NCBI GenBank assembly: GCA_025201805.1
Contig: MU619362.1
Span: forward strand, 20,899-84,898
Length of the DNA: 64,000 nt
Direction of reading: 5' to 3'
Source of the DNA: Parasitella parasitica
Taxonomy: Eukaryota; Mucoromycota; Mucoromycetes; Mucorales; Mucoraceae
Below the pieces are notes generated by a model that did not search any database, was not told where the DNA came from, and saw nothing but the letters and a program-made list of their open reading frames with translations. Each line of letters starts with the position of its first letter. Position 1 is the first letter of the stretch. Shown here piece by piece: positions 21,614 through 34,108 of this stretch. A program made the position numbers and the translations under genes.

Positions 21614-24600
21614 CTACTGATGTGGAAGTGTTGTTTTTGTTTGCACTTTAGTGTCATTTTGTTCTCCATAATTCACGGGCGTTTGAGCAGTGTGGCTGTG
21701 CGTTGCAATGTTTGTTGCAGCTGTCGCCGCTGCGGCAGCTGCATAGAAATTGGCCACCATGAATGCAGTTTGCTCTTCGCTAACGCCATCTTTGTCTGTA
21801 ATCTTGTATTTGGCTTGCAAAGCGGCTGCTAGATCTGGATTAATTGAAAATTGACCAGGTAATGTAACCCCTAAACTTGCACCAGGGGTTGAATCGACCA
21901 TCACCATATTGATTTCTTCCATCAATCGTTTGTATCCCTGCACATGTTGTAATTTTAACTTGCATAATATCTGCTTTACCCGCTCAGCAATACGCTGTCT
22001 TTCTCTCAATTCGATGTATGAACTGGAGAGGATTTTCTGAACTAGACTCACGCCATGTACCTGGTCATGGAGCACCTCATCAATCAAAGGAGAAACTTCG
22101 CTACTGCTGCTGTTGTTTGGGCTGAAAAATAGAGCATCTATAATGAGAGCCCTTGCCTCGGGCTCCTGTCGCTGGTTAATAAGCTTGAGTACGGTAAGAG
22201 AGGCTAGCTTATGAGTGCATAACTGCGCTAGATGAGGTAATAAACGAGGTGCTAAGACGCGATAACGGCCCGGTATGCCAGAAGTGTCTAGCAGCCAAAT
22301 CAGCAAAAGTGCTCCATTTGCGTTGGTGGCTAAAAGCAAGGCATGTTGCACAAGCGAAGCAGCTACATATTTCTGTCAAAGTGAAATACGAATAATCAGC
22401 AAAAACGTCAGTTTAGTAACCTGTAGCTTACATTGACACCTGCCATACCTGTTGTCTCTTTGTCACATGTGGGCTTTCCAATGTTGCTCTGACTGCTCGT
22501 GCGCCAAACCTGCCCTGTGCAATCTCCCAGCACGAATCCACAATAGCATCAAAAATAAATTGGTTGCGGCTAGGGCCCAGTCCTAAGCAACACTGCACCA
22601 CGTAATTCCCAAACTGGTCTAATAGCAATGCAGGCACGTAAGGTTTGATATGGCCACAAATAAGAGAAATATGCGCGGGGAATCTGGTCGTATCGATGAT
22701 CTTTTGTGCCGCCCAGGTTCCGTTTTTATGGACGCCGATAGAAGCTAAAAATGGCGCTACGGCTTCAAGCATAATCGATTTTGTCATTTCCGAACATCGC
22801 TCAAACAGTCTCTGGATAACTGTATTCCCAATGTAATCTGTAAGCCATGTTTAATTGGACCATATTAACATTCTCATGCAACGCAATTATTTACCACTGC
22901 ACAATTCTACGAGCTCGTCGACGCATTCAATAGCAATGATTTCCAACTCTTTTGTCGAAACATTTCCGGTGTCTAATCTTTTTCTAATGTCCCTCAGGCG
23001 GGAGATGTCTACCTTTCTTGACTGGCCCAGTTCTGGAGCAGCAGGGATACCGTGGTAATAGTGATGAGGTAAATGAAGGCCTAATTTTGTTTAATTAAGG
23101 AGAGACACCGTTCCGTTTTTAGCTGTTGCAATTTTGAGGGGCAATGTTATTAATGTTTACCGTCAAAGATCGGACCATCCGAATCATCCTCGCCAAACTC
23201 TTGCATAATCAATTTACGTTCAGTTATGATGCCAGAGAACACACTGGCACTAGCACTGGCACTGCTTCTTTTGCTGCTGCCCATCATATCCATCATGTAA
23301 ACCATCATTTGCTGCTGCTTTTGGTGGTCGCTCAGCGTGTGTTGGCATTGATTCGTGGTGTCGCTCGGGCTCCCCAATATGTGATACTGTTGTAGTTGAT
23401 GCTGTGCGACGTCTATCGTTTTTGTTGTTGTTGTTGTTGTTGTTGAGGGATATTGAAAACCAGCAACGACATCTGGAATGCTACCCACAAGGCCGCCATT
23501 GGTAGTTGCATTATTGTTGTTGTGTAATTTGATTGCAGGAACTTTTGCAAATCCTATTTTCACTGGACCAGTGCCAGGGCCCATTATCTCGCTATTTTGA
23601 AGCGAGTTTTTAGCCTTTACAGCATCTTCTTGGTGAAAGAAGTTGATAAAGCCGCAATTTTTATGAGTCAGAACACGAACAGATTCAATCTTACCAAACG
23701 AAGAGAATACAGAGCCCAAAATTGCCTGCGTGGTGTTGATTGGAATATTACCCACCCCTATAAAAACAACAGCATGTTAGTTTTACTATGACATATAACA
23801 AGCTGTAAGCATTACATAGCGCTCTTGTGGGCCCTTGTGCGCTTTCGTTTGTCCCCATCGCCAGGTTGCTATTTGCTGTTGCGGCTGTAGCTGCAGTAGC
23901 ACTAGTTGTGGTGGTGGTGGTGGTAGGTGACGATGCCACAGAGCCGGGTGGCACAGCATCCGGTTTGCCAAACCCTACTTTAACTGAGGACATCGAATGA
24001 GAATAAAGCCGGTTTCCCATCTTGTTGACTAGCGCATCTCTTGCTTTCAGTGCTTCTTCCACGGTTGTAAAGTTGATGAAAGCGCATTCTCGGTCGGGTA
24101 AAATACGGATGCTCTCGATGATGCCAAATTTGGAAAAAATCGTTTGGAGTTCGTTTGTCGATTGATTCGTTAGTTCAAGCTGGCCCAGCCATAGCGATCG
24201 AGTAGGCAATTGGTCGAATATCGAGGAAGAGGATGCGTCCATCACCATGTCTGCCAAATTGATGCTGCCGTTCGATAGTTGTTCGTACGATGAAGATAGA
24301 CTTCCGCCAGCCGTAAATGAGTCCTATAAATATACACCAGAACATTTCTATTTTAGTACCATGTTTTAAGAAAGGGGAAAATAAGGGGAAGATGGAAGTT
24401 ATATTTATACATGTACAGAATGATTCATAGACACACAGGAGGGGGGGATAAGGGCAATATCAATTACGACAACAAAATGACAAGTGAGAGAAAGAATAAT
24501 ACGTTACCCTTGTCCATCCATTCATATTGGCCTCTACGTCTTCATTCTGAATGATGGAATGCGAGCCGCTTGGAGAGTTTGCAGCAGTGGCCGTCGTTTT

Positions 24601-25282
24601 TCTTTGTCTCGCAATCATCTCCAACAAGTCAGCAGAGCTGTTGGAGCTTCTCAAGAACGGACGATTGTTAAATTGCTGCTGCTGTAAATCCGAATACCAA
24701 ATAGATCGATGAGGCAAAAGGGGGCTACTATCCTCTTGCTGCTGTTGGTCTACAGCGCTCATAGCACGGGGTCTATTTTGTTGATGATGAGAGAATCGAA
24801 GATTGGCAACCGAGGAACGAAGGTCTTCACTCCTAAAATAATTTGCATTGTACCATTCAGCTTGGGATGGGTGGTTTTCAGACAGTGTTTGCAGAGATGA
24901 CAACGAAAAACTTGAATGAATAGTGCTGGAAGACGAGTTGCTTTCGTCCAAACCTAATGAAGCAAATGTGCTTGCAATCGTATTGCCATCATCCCCTTTT
25001 AATAATTGATCTGTTGTAGGCGTAGTTGGACTTTGTATGGTCTCGTTTATCCAATGATGATGGTGGCGGTTCGGATCAATCATTAAATGAGATGTTGATT
25101 GCGTCGGCATGGTTTCAGCGCGAGGTCGGCGGACAGTTCTGCCGTCTTCCTCACCCTCTTCTTGTTCATACCAATGATTTAAACCACTATATCGCGTTTG
25201 AATTTATGTTAATATGCATAAATTGTGAATCATAAACGAACGAAATTAATGCAAACCTTGAAATATGGTTGCTGGTATCCAT
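21614..25282 (-). CDS. Pumilio-repeat RNA-binding protein with two RRMs (Jsn1/Puf2-like)
   Basis: Seven exons (25282-25257, 25186-24508, 24323-23816, 23757-23161, 23080-22895, 22837-22449, 22372-21614) encode 1047 residues. After a Ser/Gln-rich N-terminus come two RRMs. The first has SLWLGQLELTNQSTNELQ and ECAFINFTTVEEA; the second has LWVGNIPINTTQAILGSVFS and NCGFINFFHQEDA. A PUF domain follows, with repeat cores VIQRLFERCS, GTWAAQKIID, GNYVVQCCLG, ARAVRATLES and GVSLVQKILS. The RRM-plus-PUF order is that of yeast Jsn1/Puf2, which bind mRNAs of membrane-associated proteins. Thr, Gln and Ala homopolymers separate the domains. The 26-nt first exon is inferred from an in-frame ATG with good splice borders. 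Confidence 0.88.
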
Positions 25283-27242
25283 TGTGTGCAATACAATTGA
25301 ATATAATGTATTTTCTAAATGGATCGCCCTTGTATATTATATAGCGAGAAAACTGTAAATCAACTTTGCTCTTCTCTCTTTTATTTTTTTTATTTTTCTT
25401 TTTTTGCGTGTGTGTGTGTGTGTTTTTTCCTCGTAGTTTATGATATAGTCAGATTTTGGGTTCCTGATTTATTTTTTCTTTTGATTTTCTTCGTGTGGTA
25501 TAAATTAAATGTACAGTTTTTAAGTGATACACTGAAAATTATCAAACAACAACCACAAAAATAAAAAGAAAAGGAAAAAAAGATAGAGAGTGAAAGAAGA
25601 AGGGAGAGAAACACAATGTTGTGTTAATTTAGAAATTTAAATGGTGATTCTAAAAAAAAACAATTTGGGGCTTACTAAAAAAAGTATTGGCAGTTTGAAT
25701 TCATTAAAGGTGTATTTTATCTCGACAATAACTGATATGACGCTTAGAGTGGCCACAGAATCTACAAAGATTACTATCACGTACAATGTTGCAAGCATCA
25801 GCAATCCTTTGAGATAAATTTTCCACAGCCATTAGGTTCTCATGCTTTACCTTTCTTTTTTACGAGAGCCCAGAAGTTCTCAAATGAGTTCAATTCTGGT
25901 GAAAATGGAGGTAAATATATGACTCTGTAGCCTTTGCCCTCGATCTTTCTCATCATTGAATGTGATTTGTGAATGGTACAGTTATCCATCACAAGATAGG
26001 TTCGTTTAATTTTTGTTATATTTCAATTGCTAGAGGCTGACCATTAAACATTAAGCCTATAACATTCCATTATACTCCAAACAGAAACGACACTTTTTTG
26101 CAGACCTTCTTGAGATAATTGACATACATGAAAAGTATGTATTGCCATTCCCTTCTTTTTTAACGCGTCGTTGATCTGTGAGGAAGTAGCAAACCGGATT
26201 ATGCTACATGCGATCATGCCTCATAACAGGTCATCAGAAAATGAACTTCACTTGAAAACCAGAGCGAATTAAGCGTATCGAAAGCATGAAAAGTTATTTG
26301 TGCTGAATATTTCTATTCAATCAATGCTTGTAGTAGGTATCGCTAAGTACCTTTATCAGAGAGTATATCACCATGGAAATGGTATCCAATGGCCCTATAC
26401 CAACACTTCGAGAGGCGGACAAAAAAAAAGAAAATTGGCCTGCAAAACGCAAGTTTGGGACATTTACTATAGTTGATGTATTCGCAAAGAACATATACCA
26501 GTGCAAATCTACAAAATATACAATTGAGTTTCTTTTTAAGGTATTCACTTGTTGCCGTAAGCAACGCTACCACAGCAAATCTCGATCAACCTGCCATTAA
26601 TGCGTAAACATTGCTACTGCAATGCCTAGGCTTACCTACTCCTTTTTCTTTTTTCTTTTTTACAAACGCAAATGACGCACAATAAAGTATAGCTTTAATT
26701 TAAGCCTTTCAATGCTATTAACATTGGGTTAAACAGGCCTGGAAATAACAATGGCTTTACTGATGTCTTGGAGTTAGTCTTCCTAATTCTTTGAGAATAC
26801 GGTTCATCAACCTTTGCTCTAATCTGTCACACCAATAACGTAGTTGTTCGCAATTTATTGATGTTGCTCAATTGTAGTCTTTTTCCTTTTTAGCCATTCT
26901 TAATACATACAGGTTGAGTGAGCATATCATTTATGTACCTGTGCAAGTCATCTACATTGTGTAGACGACCCCTCACAATAGTATATCATGTATCATCTGA
27001 CAGAATGTGACGATTCTCATCCATACAAAAGGCAAGCTGTGTTGTCTTGTGTGGTTATTCCCCTTCTTTACATATACTTCTTTCTTTTCTTTTCTTTTTC
27101 CTCTTGTCTTTTTCTTCTGCGTCTTTTTCTCTTCAATTACATATCTGCAATTGAACATCTGCGCCTGTGCCTGTGTCTATCTGTGTGTAAATACTTATCT
27201 ATCCTATAAAAAAGAGCTCAATCATTAAACCATCCAGCTGTT
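25283..27242. other. Intergenic with transposase relic
   Basis: About 2 kb. It holds the Pumilio 5' region (CT- and GT-rich near 25370-25430), a Tc1/mariner relic at about 25735-26000, and the Yippee promoter. No other open frame is convincing. Confidence 0.6.
25735..26000 (-). pseudogene. Tc1/mariner-type DDE transposase, C-terminal relic
   Basis: The minus strand from 25999 reads YLVMDNCTIHKSHSMMRKIE and then IYLPPFSPELNSFENFWA. These are the second Asp block and the P-P-F/Y-S-P-E-L-N-x2-E-x2-W signature with the last catalytic acid of Tc1/mariner (DDE_3) transposases. A stop at 25839-25841 ends this frame. The usual C-terminal helix continues in another frame as ENLSQRIADACNIV to about 25735, so a frameshift has occurred. 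Upstream (26000-26550) only vague traces remain and no terminal repeats were found. The element is dead. Confidence 0.85.
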
Positions 27243-27818
27243 ATGGGACTTTTTTATCGCACCTACTTGGAGGGCCCATCCATTGTGTTTGGCTGCTCTG
27301 AATGCGGTGCCCATCTAGCAACATCGGAAGCTATTATATCAAGCGTAAGCTATTATTTATCTTCGTCATGCATATAGGATAAACTCTAAACTCAACCATA
27401 TAGCAATTTCGAGGTCAACACGGTCCAGCTTTTCTATTTGAAAAAGTGTAAATACGCATCTAATGCAGGCTGCATTTACATTTTACTCATTATAATTGAA
27501 TCATCTGAAAATAGAGTGAACATTATATTTGGTAAAGCAGAAGATAGAGACATGACGACTGGATTACATAAAGTTCGAGATATATCATGTATTCAATGCT
27601 CAAAGATGCTTGGATGGACATATGTTCGTTTCTGAATTAATGAGCTGTTGCTGTGAAATATCAGAAACTGACCTTTTATTTTTTTTTTGATCTATTAGGT
27701 TAAAGCATATAACGCTGAAAATAGATATAAAGAGGGGAAATTTATACTAGAGAGAAAGCTGTTTAAGGATTTATCATCAAAGGCCAATCTTGGGAGCATT
27801 GAAAACACATTTGAATGA
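27243..27818 (+). CDS. Yippee-like zinc-binding protein
   Basis: Four exons (27243-27344, 27404-27447, 27515-27623, 27699-27818) encode 124 residues. The first exon has FGCSECGAHLAT (first CxxC) and is followed by FRGQHGPAFLFEK, matching the family's F.G..GpAyLF; the third has TGLHKVRDISCIQCSKMLGW (second CxxC), and the fourth YKEGKFILE. These are all the hallmarks of Yippee/Mis18-Cereblon-fold proteins. The join at 27447/27515 is placed so that it gives FEKVVNIIFG, as in animal YPEL. The last intron starts GTTCGT, an unusual donor, but the frame and conserved VKAYNAENRYKEGKF support it. Yeast Moh1 belongs to this family; the molecular role is not settled. Confidence 0.88.
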
Positions 27819-28358
27819 CCAAAACTTGATATTGTATCATATCCAACACCGCCATCAACTTCTTTTTCTCAATTAGATTAGTTAAATGCCTTGCCATCCA
27901 AATATTGTATTACAATTCTTGGATTTTTATCATCATACAATGTACAACCCAACATTTACACTCGGGTATCTTTTTATTCATGGAATCAACATACGAGAAT
28001 AGTTTTTTTATTTTTATTTTTACAATATGAGGCAATATATCCCAAGAAAGTAACTCTCAACTCAAATAAATGTCACTAAATGTTATCATCTGCAAATCTT
28101 TGTCGCTCCCAATGGCCCGTTTTTCGTACTAGAGAACCATAAACATGATAGCATGGCGAGCATCAACACCATAGACTCTGTAGGTCTTTCGTGACTAACA
28201 ACGTGACATCATGGTCAAAAATTTTCTAGTTTGTAAACTGAAAAGCAAACCATCGAAGTTGATAGAACTCCTTCTCCATTGTAATCTATACTTTACAGTA
28301 AGTATCAAAATCATGCTCAAAAGTGAAAAGAAACAGAAGTTTAATGCCACGATCAGTC
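27819..28358. other. Intergenic, Yippee to OLA1
   Basis: AT-rich spacer holding the promoter of the OLA1 gene. Nothing else was seen. Confidence 0.55.
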
Positions 28359-29690
28359 ATGCCACCCAAGAAGGCTGTCAAGGAAGAAAAGACCATGCTG
28401 GGCCGCCCCTCCAACAACTTGAAGATTGGTGTGGTTGGTCTCCCCAATGTCGGTAAATCCACCTTCTTCAACGCCCTCACAAATGCTTCTGCTGCTGCCG
28501 AGAACTATCCTTTCTGTACCATTGGTATGTACTGGAGACAGTTATACTTCTAGATCCTAACCAAAACCGCATTCTTGTTTTTGACATCTGCCAGACCCTG
28601 AGGAGTCTCGTGTTGCTGTTCCTGATAAGCGTTTCAACTGGTTGTGTGAGCATTACAAGCCTGCCAAAGAAATCCCTGCTTATGTGAGTATTCGCCGTTG
28701 ACTTTTGCATAGTCATGTTAATTCATCGATCCTTTATGTAAATAGTTGACTGTTATTGATATTGCCGGGCTTGTAAAGGGTGCTTCCTCTGGCGCTGGCT
28801 TGGGTAACGCTTTTTTGTCGCACATCAAAGCTGTTGATGCGATTTTCCATGTTGTTCGTGCTTTTGATGAGTCCGATGTTATTCATGTTGAAGGTGAATT
28901 GGATCCTATTCGTGATTTAGAAATCATTCGTGAGGAATTGCGTTTGAAAGATGAAGAATTCCTCACAAAGCAATCTGCCGAATTGAATGCTGCTGTTCGT
29001 CGTGTTGGTAACGGTGGCAATGCTAACGATAAAGCTAAAAAGGAGGAGGCTGCTACCATTGAAAAGGTGCTAGAATATGTTAAAGAAGGTAACGATGTTC
29101 GTCATGGTACTTGGACCAACAAAGAAGTCGATGTTATCAACAACTTCCATCTTATCACTGCTAAACCTGTTATATATCTTGCCAATCTGTCTGAAAAGGA
29201 CTACATTCGCAAGAAGAATAAGTGGCTTCCCAAGATCAAGGAATGGATCGATAAGAAATCTGCTGGTGACCCTATGATTCCTTATTCAGCTGCCTTTGAA
29301 TACCGCCTCACACTCGCTACTAGTGAAGAAGAAAAAAAGGCTATCGAGGCCGAAGCTAAATCTGCCTTACCCAATATCATCATTAAGGGGTACGCTGCTC
29401 TTAACCTGATTTACTATTTTACTGGTGGTCCTGACGAAGTCAGAGCTTGGACTGTACGTAAAAATACTAAAGCTCCTGGTGCTGCAGGCGTCATTCACTC
29501 CGATTTTGAACGTGGTTTCATCATGGCTGAAATTATGAAATTCGATGATTTGAAGGAGTTGGGCTCTGACAATGCAGTTAAAGCTGGTGGCAAGTATATG
29601 CAGAAGGGTAAGGACTATGTTGTTGAAGATGGTGACATTATTTTCTTCAAGTTTAACGTTACCGCTCCTGCTGCTGGAAAGAAGAAGTAG
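28359..29690 (+). CDS. OLA1: Obg-like ATPase 1 (YchF/OLA1)
   Basis: Three exons (28359-28524, 28595-28683, 28746-29690) encode 399 residues, close to the usual 393-396. The G1 motif is GLPNVGKS, G3 is [10 protein letters not shown], and the G4 position reads NLSE instead of NKxD, which explains the ATP preference of this subfamily. A coiled-coil region and a C-terminal TGS domain ([20 protein letters not shown], then [12 protein letters not shown]) follow. OLA1 is a cytosolic P-loop ATPase that binds ribosomes and affects translation and stress tolerance. Codon use is strongly biased, as for highly expressed genes. ATG 28359 gives the family-typical [10 protein letters not shown] start. Confidence 0.96.
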
Positions 29691-30243
29691 ACGATATATT
29701 TTTACCAAATAAAATATAAAATATACATTTCAACATTGTAACTTGGGGGATTTGATATTACATTTACTTTTCGTAGTGTGTCACTTGGCGATATCATATG
29801 TTTAGGTCTGAATCGTACGTACGACTCATTCATTCGCTATGAATGCATCTTGGCGAATTAATTTAAACACAAGGTCAAGACGATACTTGATAGGTACGAT
29901 AATGTTGCAACGCATGTGCGTAAGATGCAATTTTTGGCCTTTTCCTCCCAGATAATTTTTTTTGAAAACATGAATGTAGCAATTGAAGTTGTAGCTCAGG
30001 TGATAATTTAGAAGAATAAGACGATAAAAGAACTATAGGGTATTTGATTTTTTGATCATTACATTATGTTGTATTGATGAGGGTAACAATCAGAGCTCAG
30101 AAGGGTAAAGGAGGGGGGCGGAGGCCGCAAGCGAATATATTTTTTTTGTAGTTAATATTTTATTTTATTCAAATATTATTTATAGAGGGACACATCGCGG
30201 AGTGGTGGACCTCGAACAACGAAAAAGACTAGCTGATATATGA

Positions 30244-30531
30244 CTATGTTTGTGAAGGGAGCAGTTTGTCAATGTGACAAACTGTCCGAGAGAGAAAGTG
30301 GGATATGGAGGAGGAAGAGAGTGGTGCCAGATTTTGTCGGCCGTGAAGCCAGTACAAGTTCCACATTTGCCACAAGGTCGTAGAGATGACAGCGATATAG
30401 CGGGAATGATCTTGGATAAAACGTGGGAGATGGAGATAGCGCACGGTGCCATAGATAAGTTCAACAGTCAAGGGATAGTTGGCATAGTAATATCTTTTGA
30501 ATATTATGGCTAGCCAAGAGTTGCAGATCAA
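30244..30531 (-). pseudogene. Possible LINE reverse-transcriptase C-terminal trace
   Basis: A 95-codon minus-strand frame includes HSRYIAVISTTLWQMWNLYW. This resembles the '...LWQxWxxxW' helix after the zinc-binding domain of Mucorales LINE reverse transcriptases. There is no catalytic region and no second supporting motif, so the assignment is tentative. Confidence 0.3.
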
Positions 30532-31014
30532 AGTTTTGATCTCGCTTCAGAAGCATGGAACAAGTCCAAAAATAGAAAAGGATCAATATTTTAGAAGTTG
30601 CTTTTTATGAAAAGACACAGGTGTTATGTCGTATGTATTTCTTATATGTAAATTTGTGTTTTCTGTTGATCACTTTAAATGATTATGGATATAAATCTAT
30701 ATTATATTGGATTTTTCATCCAGGATGTCTTGGTAGCAAAGATTGAGAAAGAGAGAACCAATGGCAGATTTGACGAGTGTTGGAGTTGCTTCTATTTGTT
30801 CTTGATATTGGATTACGTCTTCTTAAAGCCATGCTAGCCTGGTCTTGATGATTGTGATCTTTGTGGAATATTCTGTGTAATTTAGAGTTCATATTCATAA
30901 TAATTACAGAGATTCTTTTTATGCGTTGACTCACTTAATATTGATCTATAACATGTCTATAATTATAAAAATAAAACTATTATTGTATATAACTTTGGAT
31001 ATACACATCACTTA

Positions 31015-31370
31015 GTGGATCAAGTGATAGCTCAGGTAGCCCTGATCATGCTTGTGAATCTGGCTGAAACAATCATATGATTGTTTGTACAAAATGGTAC
31101 AGACATTTTCAAGTATTTCTTGTATGAAAATCGTTGTTTCCTGCCAATATCTTTTTTCTATGGGTAAAAATGCTTTTATTCGAAAAAGCTGAGTTGTCGC
31201 TATGTTTGTGATAGAGTACAACTATCTAGTAGTAAAAGGGTAGAATGATGTACTATGTTAATGTCAAGTTGGGATTTCTAATTGCTGATATTGCTATCTT
31301 CTGGACCATTATTTACTATTCAATAAACGTGGATATTACTGGACAGTAGTAATTGACAGCAATGTGATTT
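31015..31370 (+). repeat. Dispersed repeat, copy 2
   Basis: 31228-31365 matches the reverse complement of 20493-20632. A second weaker word near 31019-31051 (agctcaggtagccctgatca) resembles 20128-20160 in direct orientation. The whole may be one rearranged mobile element. Confidence 0.65.
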
Positions 31371-32040
31371 ATCAGAATGAGAAATTATTCAAATAAAACG
31401 GTTGTGAATTAATCAGGTGAAGATCTCGTTTATTACATGGAAAAAATGATGGTTTATATACTAGTGAATCTAAGTGGACTGATGGGAGGATAAGATACAA
31501 GTGTGAGACATGGTGTGATTTAGAGAATGGAACGATATGATGTGAATTACTGGCAGTCTTTCACACATCATATTGAATTAGTAAAGCAGATCTTAGTTCT
31601 TGACTAAGATCCTGAGAATAAAGTATTAATAATAAGAATTATACCATTAATATTATACATTTAAAGACGATTGTACAACTTGTACTCCACATTAATCAAA
31701 CACAGCTTACTGCTTTCCCATGAAGCTTAATTTAATCAAGATCAAGTTATTATATTAGTAACTTGAATTCACTATATTTTACTTTACTATAAATAAGATG
31801 AAGTGCAAGGAGCTAACCAGAACTTCACTTACATTTTAACTTTAATAAACCAAGAAGAGTTATAATTGTATTTTTCTAAGCTTTTTTTAATTTTTATAGC
31901 ACGATAGATCGTATCTATTGTCCATGAACATGTCATTGTTATAAATAAGGAACATGATCCATTGGGACATGTTCCTGAATTGTGTTCAGGATTGAGTTTA
32001 CTTGAGTTTGACTTCCGGTTGGGAAATTGACATATTACTC

Positions 32041-32343
32041 TGTTTCAAATCAAGAAGGTTATTACTGTAAGTAACACAGATCTGAGCACCAGGATAAAGG
32101 TTAAAACACTTTCAGAAGATCAAAGACGTGTAGCCCTTGCTGTATAACCTCAAATCGTACCCTGTCAAGTAGATTGTCACTGTGAACTAGTCTTGTCAAT
32201 TAGTAATCTAAATAAGTGACCATAAATTCATGTAGCTGTAAAAAGTATAAATAGCAGATGCAATTTCGATCTTAAATAAAGTATCTATTTAAGCTTCCGT
32301 ATCTTGTAAACATTTGGTTTTTATTATCTTTTTTGACCAAACA
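32041..32343 (+). repeat. Candidate solo LTR A1
   Basis: Begins TGTTTC and ends CAAACA, with a TATA box (tataaatag, 32246-32254) and a polyadenylation signal (AATAAA, 32275-32280) in LTR order. A near-identical inverted copy lies at 33029-33328. No internal retroelement genes and no clear target duplication were seen. Confidence 0.65.
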
Positions 32344-32641
32344 TCTCTAATACCGTAATTGCTGAACCTCATGGCTCTCGGGTAGACAACGATTAAAACG
32401 TTACAAATCAAATCGGAGTTCAAAATAACAAAATTTAAACACCGAATGCATTGATGAATTACATTATTGTATTCTTCCAGCAATACCAAAAAAACATGCA
32501 GTAAAAACAACAAATTTGGTCGACACTTATGTATCAATCGCTCATTATTTTTGTCAACCTTACAATTGTTGTGTTGTATCCATATAAAGGCTACATATGT
32601 CATATCTAACTTAGTCATAATGCACGGATCATGATATTAAT

Positions 32642-33028
32642 TGTTGGTAATTCTTTTACAAATAAGGAATAAGCTACAAGTTGTAATTGGACCTCTTGCA
32701 AGGTTCCAGGCTTATTCAAAGAATACATCTAGATCAGATCGCGGGATGTCGGGAAGACATCCTACCCAATCTTCTCTTTAATGTAAAATAGAAAGATAGG
32801 TCTGTCCTGGAAATGCTGTGATTTAATAAGGTTTGACACTTCTTGTCAAACATCAGATGTTATGTGGATAAACATTGATTGGGATATATTTTAGTATAAA
32901 TAGAGATCATATCTTATGTCAATAAAAGTCTTCAGTTTTGTATCTGGTTTTATTCAGAAAGTCTTTATTACTTTATACAAATCTTATTTACATAACATTA
33001 CGCTGCGCCCTTTGACACTGGCACAACA
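32642..33028 (+). repeat. Candidate solo LTR B
   Basis: Runs from TGTTGG to GCACAACA, giving 5-bp terminal inverted repeats TGTTG...CAACA. It holds tataaatag near 32896 and aataaaag near 32921 in the expected order. It ends exactly where LTR A2 ends, on the opposite strand. The left border is inferred from the TGTTG match only. Confidence 0.5.
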
Positions 33029-33328
33029 TGTTGGATCAAAAAGATAATAAAAAAACCAAAGGTTAACGAGATACGAAAACTAAAGATACTTTATTTAAGA
33101 TCGAAATTGCATCTGCTATTTATACTTTTTACAACTACATTAATTTATGGTGACTTATTTAGATTACTAATTGACAAGACTAGTTCACAGTGACAATCTA
33201 CTTGACAGGGTACGATATGAGGTTATACAGCAAGGGCTACACACGTCTTTGATCTGACAGAGCCTTAACCTTTATCCTGGTGCTCAGATCTGTGTTACTT
33301 ACAGGAATAACCTTCTTGATTTGAAACA
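33029..33328 (-). repeat. Candidate solo LTR A2 (inverted copy of A1)
   Basis: The reverse complement matches 32041-32343 over about 300 bases with few differences, including the same TATA and AATAAA boxes. Its 3' end meets LTR B at the palindrome CAACATGTTG (33024-33033). Confidence 0.7.
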
Positions 33329-34108
33329 GAGACTTTATTCTCCAATTTACACAAGCGTATCACATCACATCATTGGACAATCTTCAATCTTCAATTGAAG
33401 TACATTGCCATGATCTCCTATCTATAATTATGGCAGATCAACAATCTCTTCCTTGTCTGGTACGGCACTATATTTAGGCAATGTATACAAACACTTTACA
33501 TTTTTACAAAAAGCAAGTGTAATATTGTCGGTCTCAAGTATACCGCGCCGGCCGGTCGTCTCAATATATTGGTCGGTCATATCTTCAGCGACAAAGTACC
33601 GACTGGGTAGATTCGTCGGTCTCATTTCTGCCCACTCGGTATAACTCTCGGTCTTATCGTACCGAGGAAAATATTTAAACACCGAAACACGTAAACTTTT
33701 CAAGGCTGGAAATATAATTTACTTTAATTGTTGTATAGCACTGTATGATATATGTAGACGAAAAAAATAAAATTTTCTCCTACTCAGATGGCAATTAGCA
33801 GAGAATATTCTTATGTTTGTTTTTCGCTGCTGTGTTTATTTTATTCAGAGAAATGGGCTTAAGTCTATTCGGTAGTGACCTAGTCGCAAGACTTTTTCGC
33901 TACAGTATAATCTAGGCAGTCTCTGCCCTAGAGTGAAGATTTGGGTAACAACAGGTGAAAGTACAAGTGGGGGCCGTTGCAGTGCAACTTCGTTTATTGT
34001 CGTCGCACTCCGTAGCTTTTTGAAATATATAGGGGGGGGGAGAGCGGGTTCGCTCTGTTCTTTTTCATCTGTATATCTTTCCAGATAAAATGTCTCCTTA
34101 ATCATTTA

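Noticed and set aside
31948-31976. Short inverted repeat aggaacatg...catgttcct as a terminator or element end
   Set aside because: Imperfect arms of about 12 bases in AT-rich repeat DNA with no adjacent gene or border; not distinguishable from chance.
33428-33703. 91-codon minus-strand ORF between LTRs and the rDNA relic
   Set aside because: No motif, no homologue recognised, and it lies in decayed repeat DNA; length is within chance for this region.
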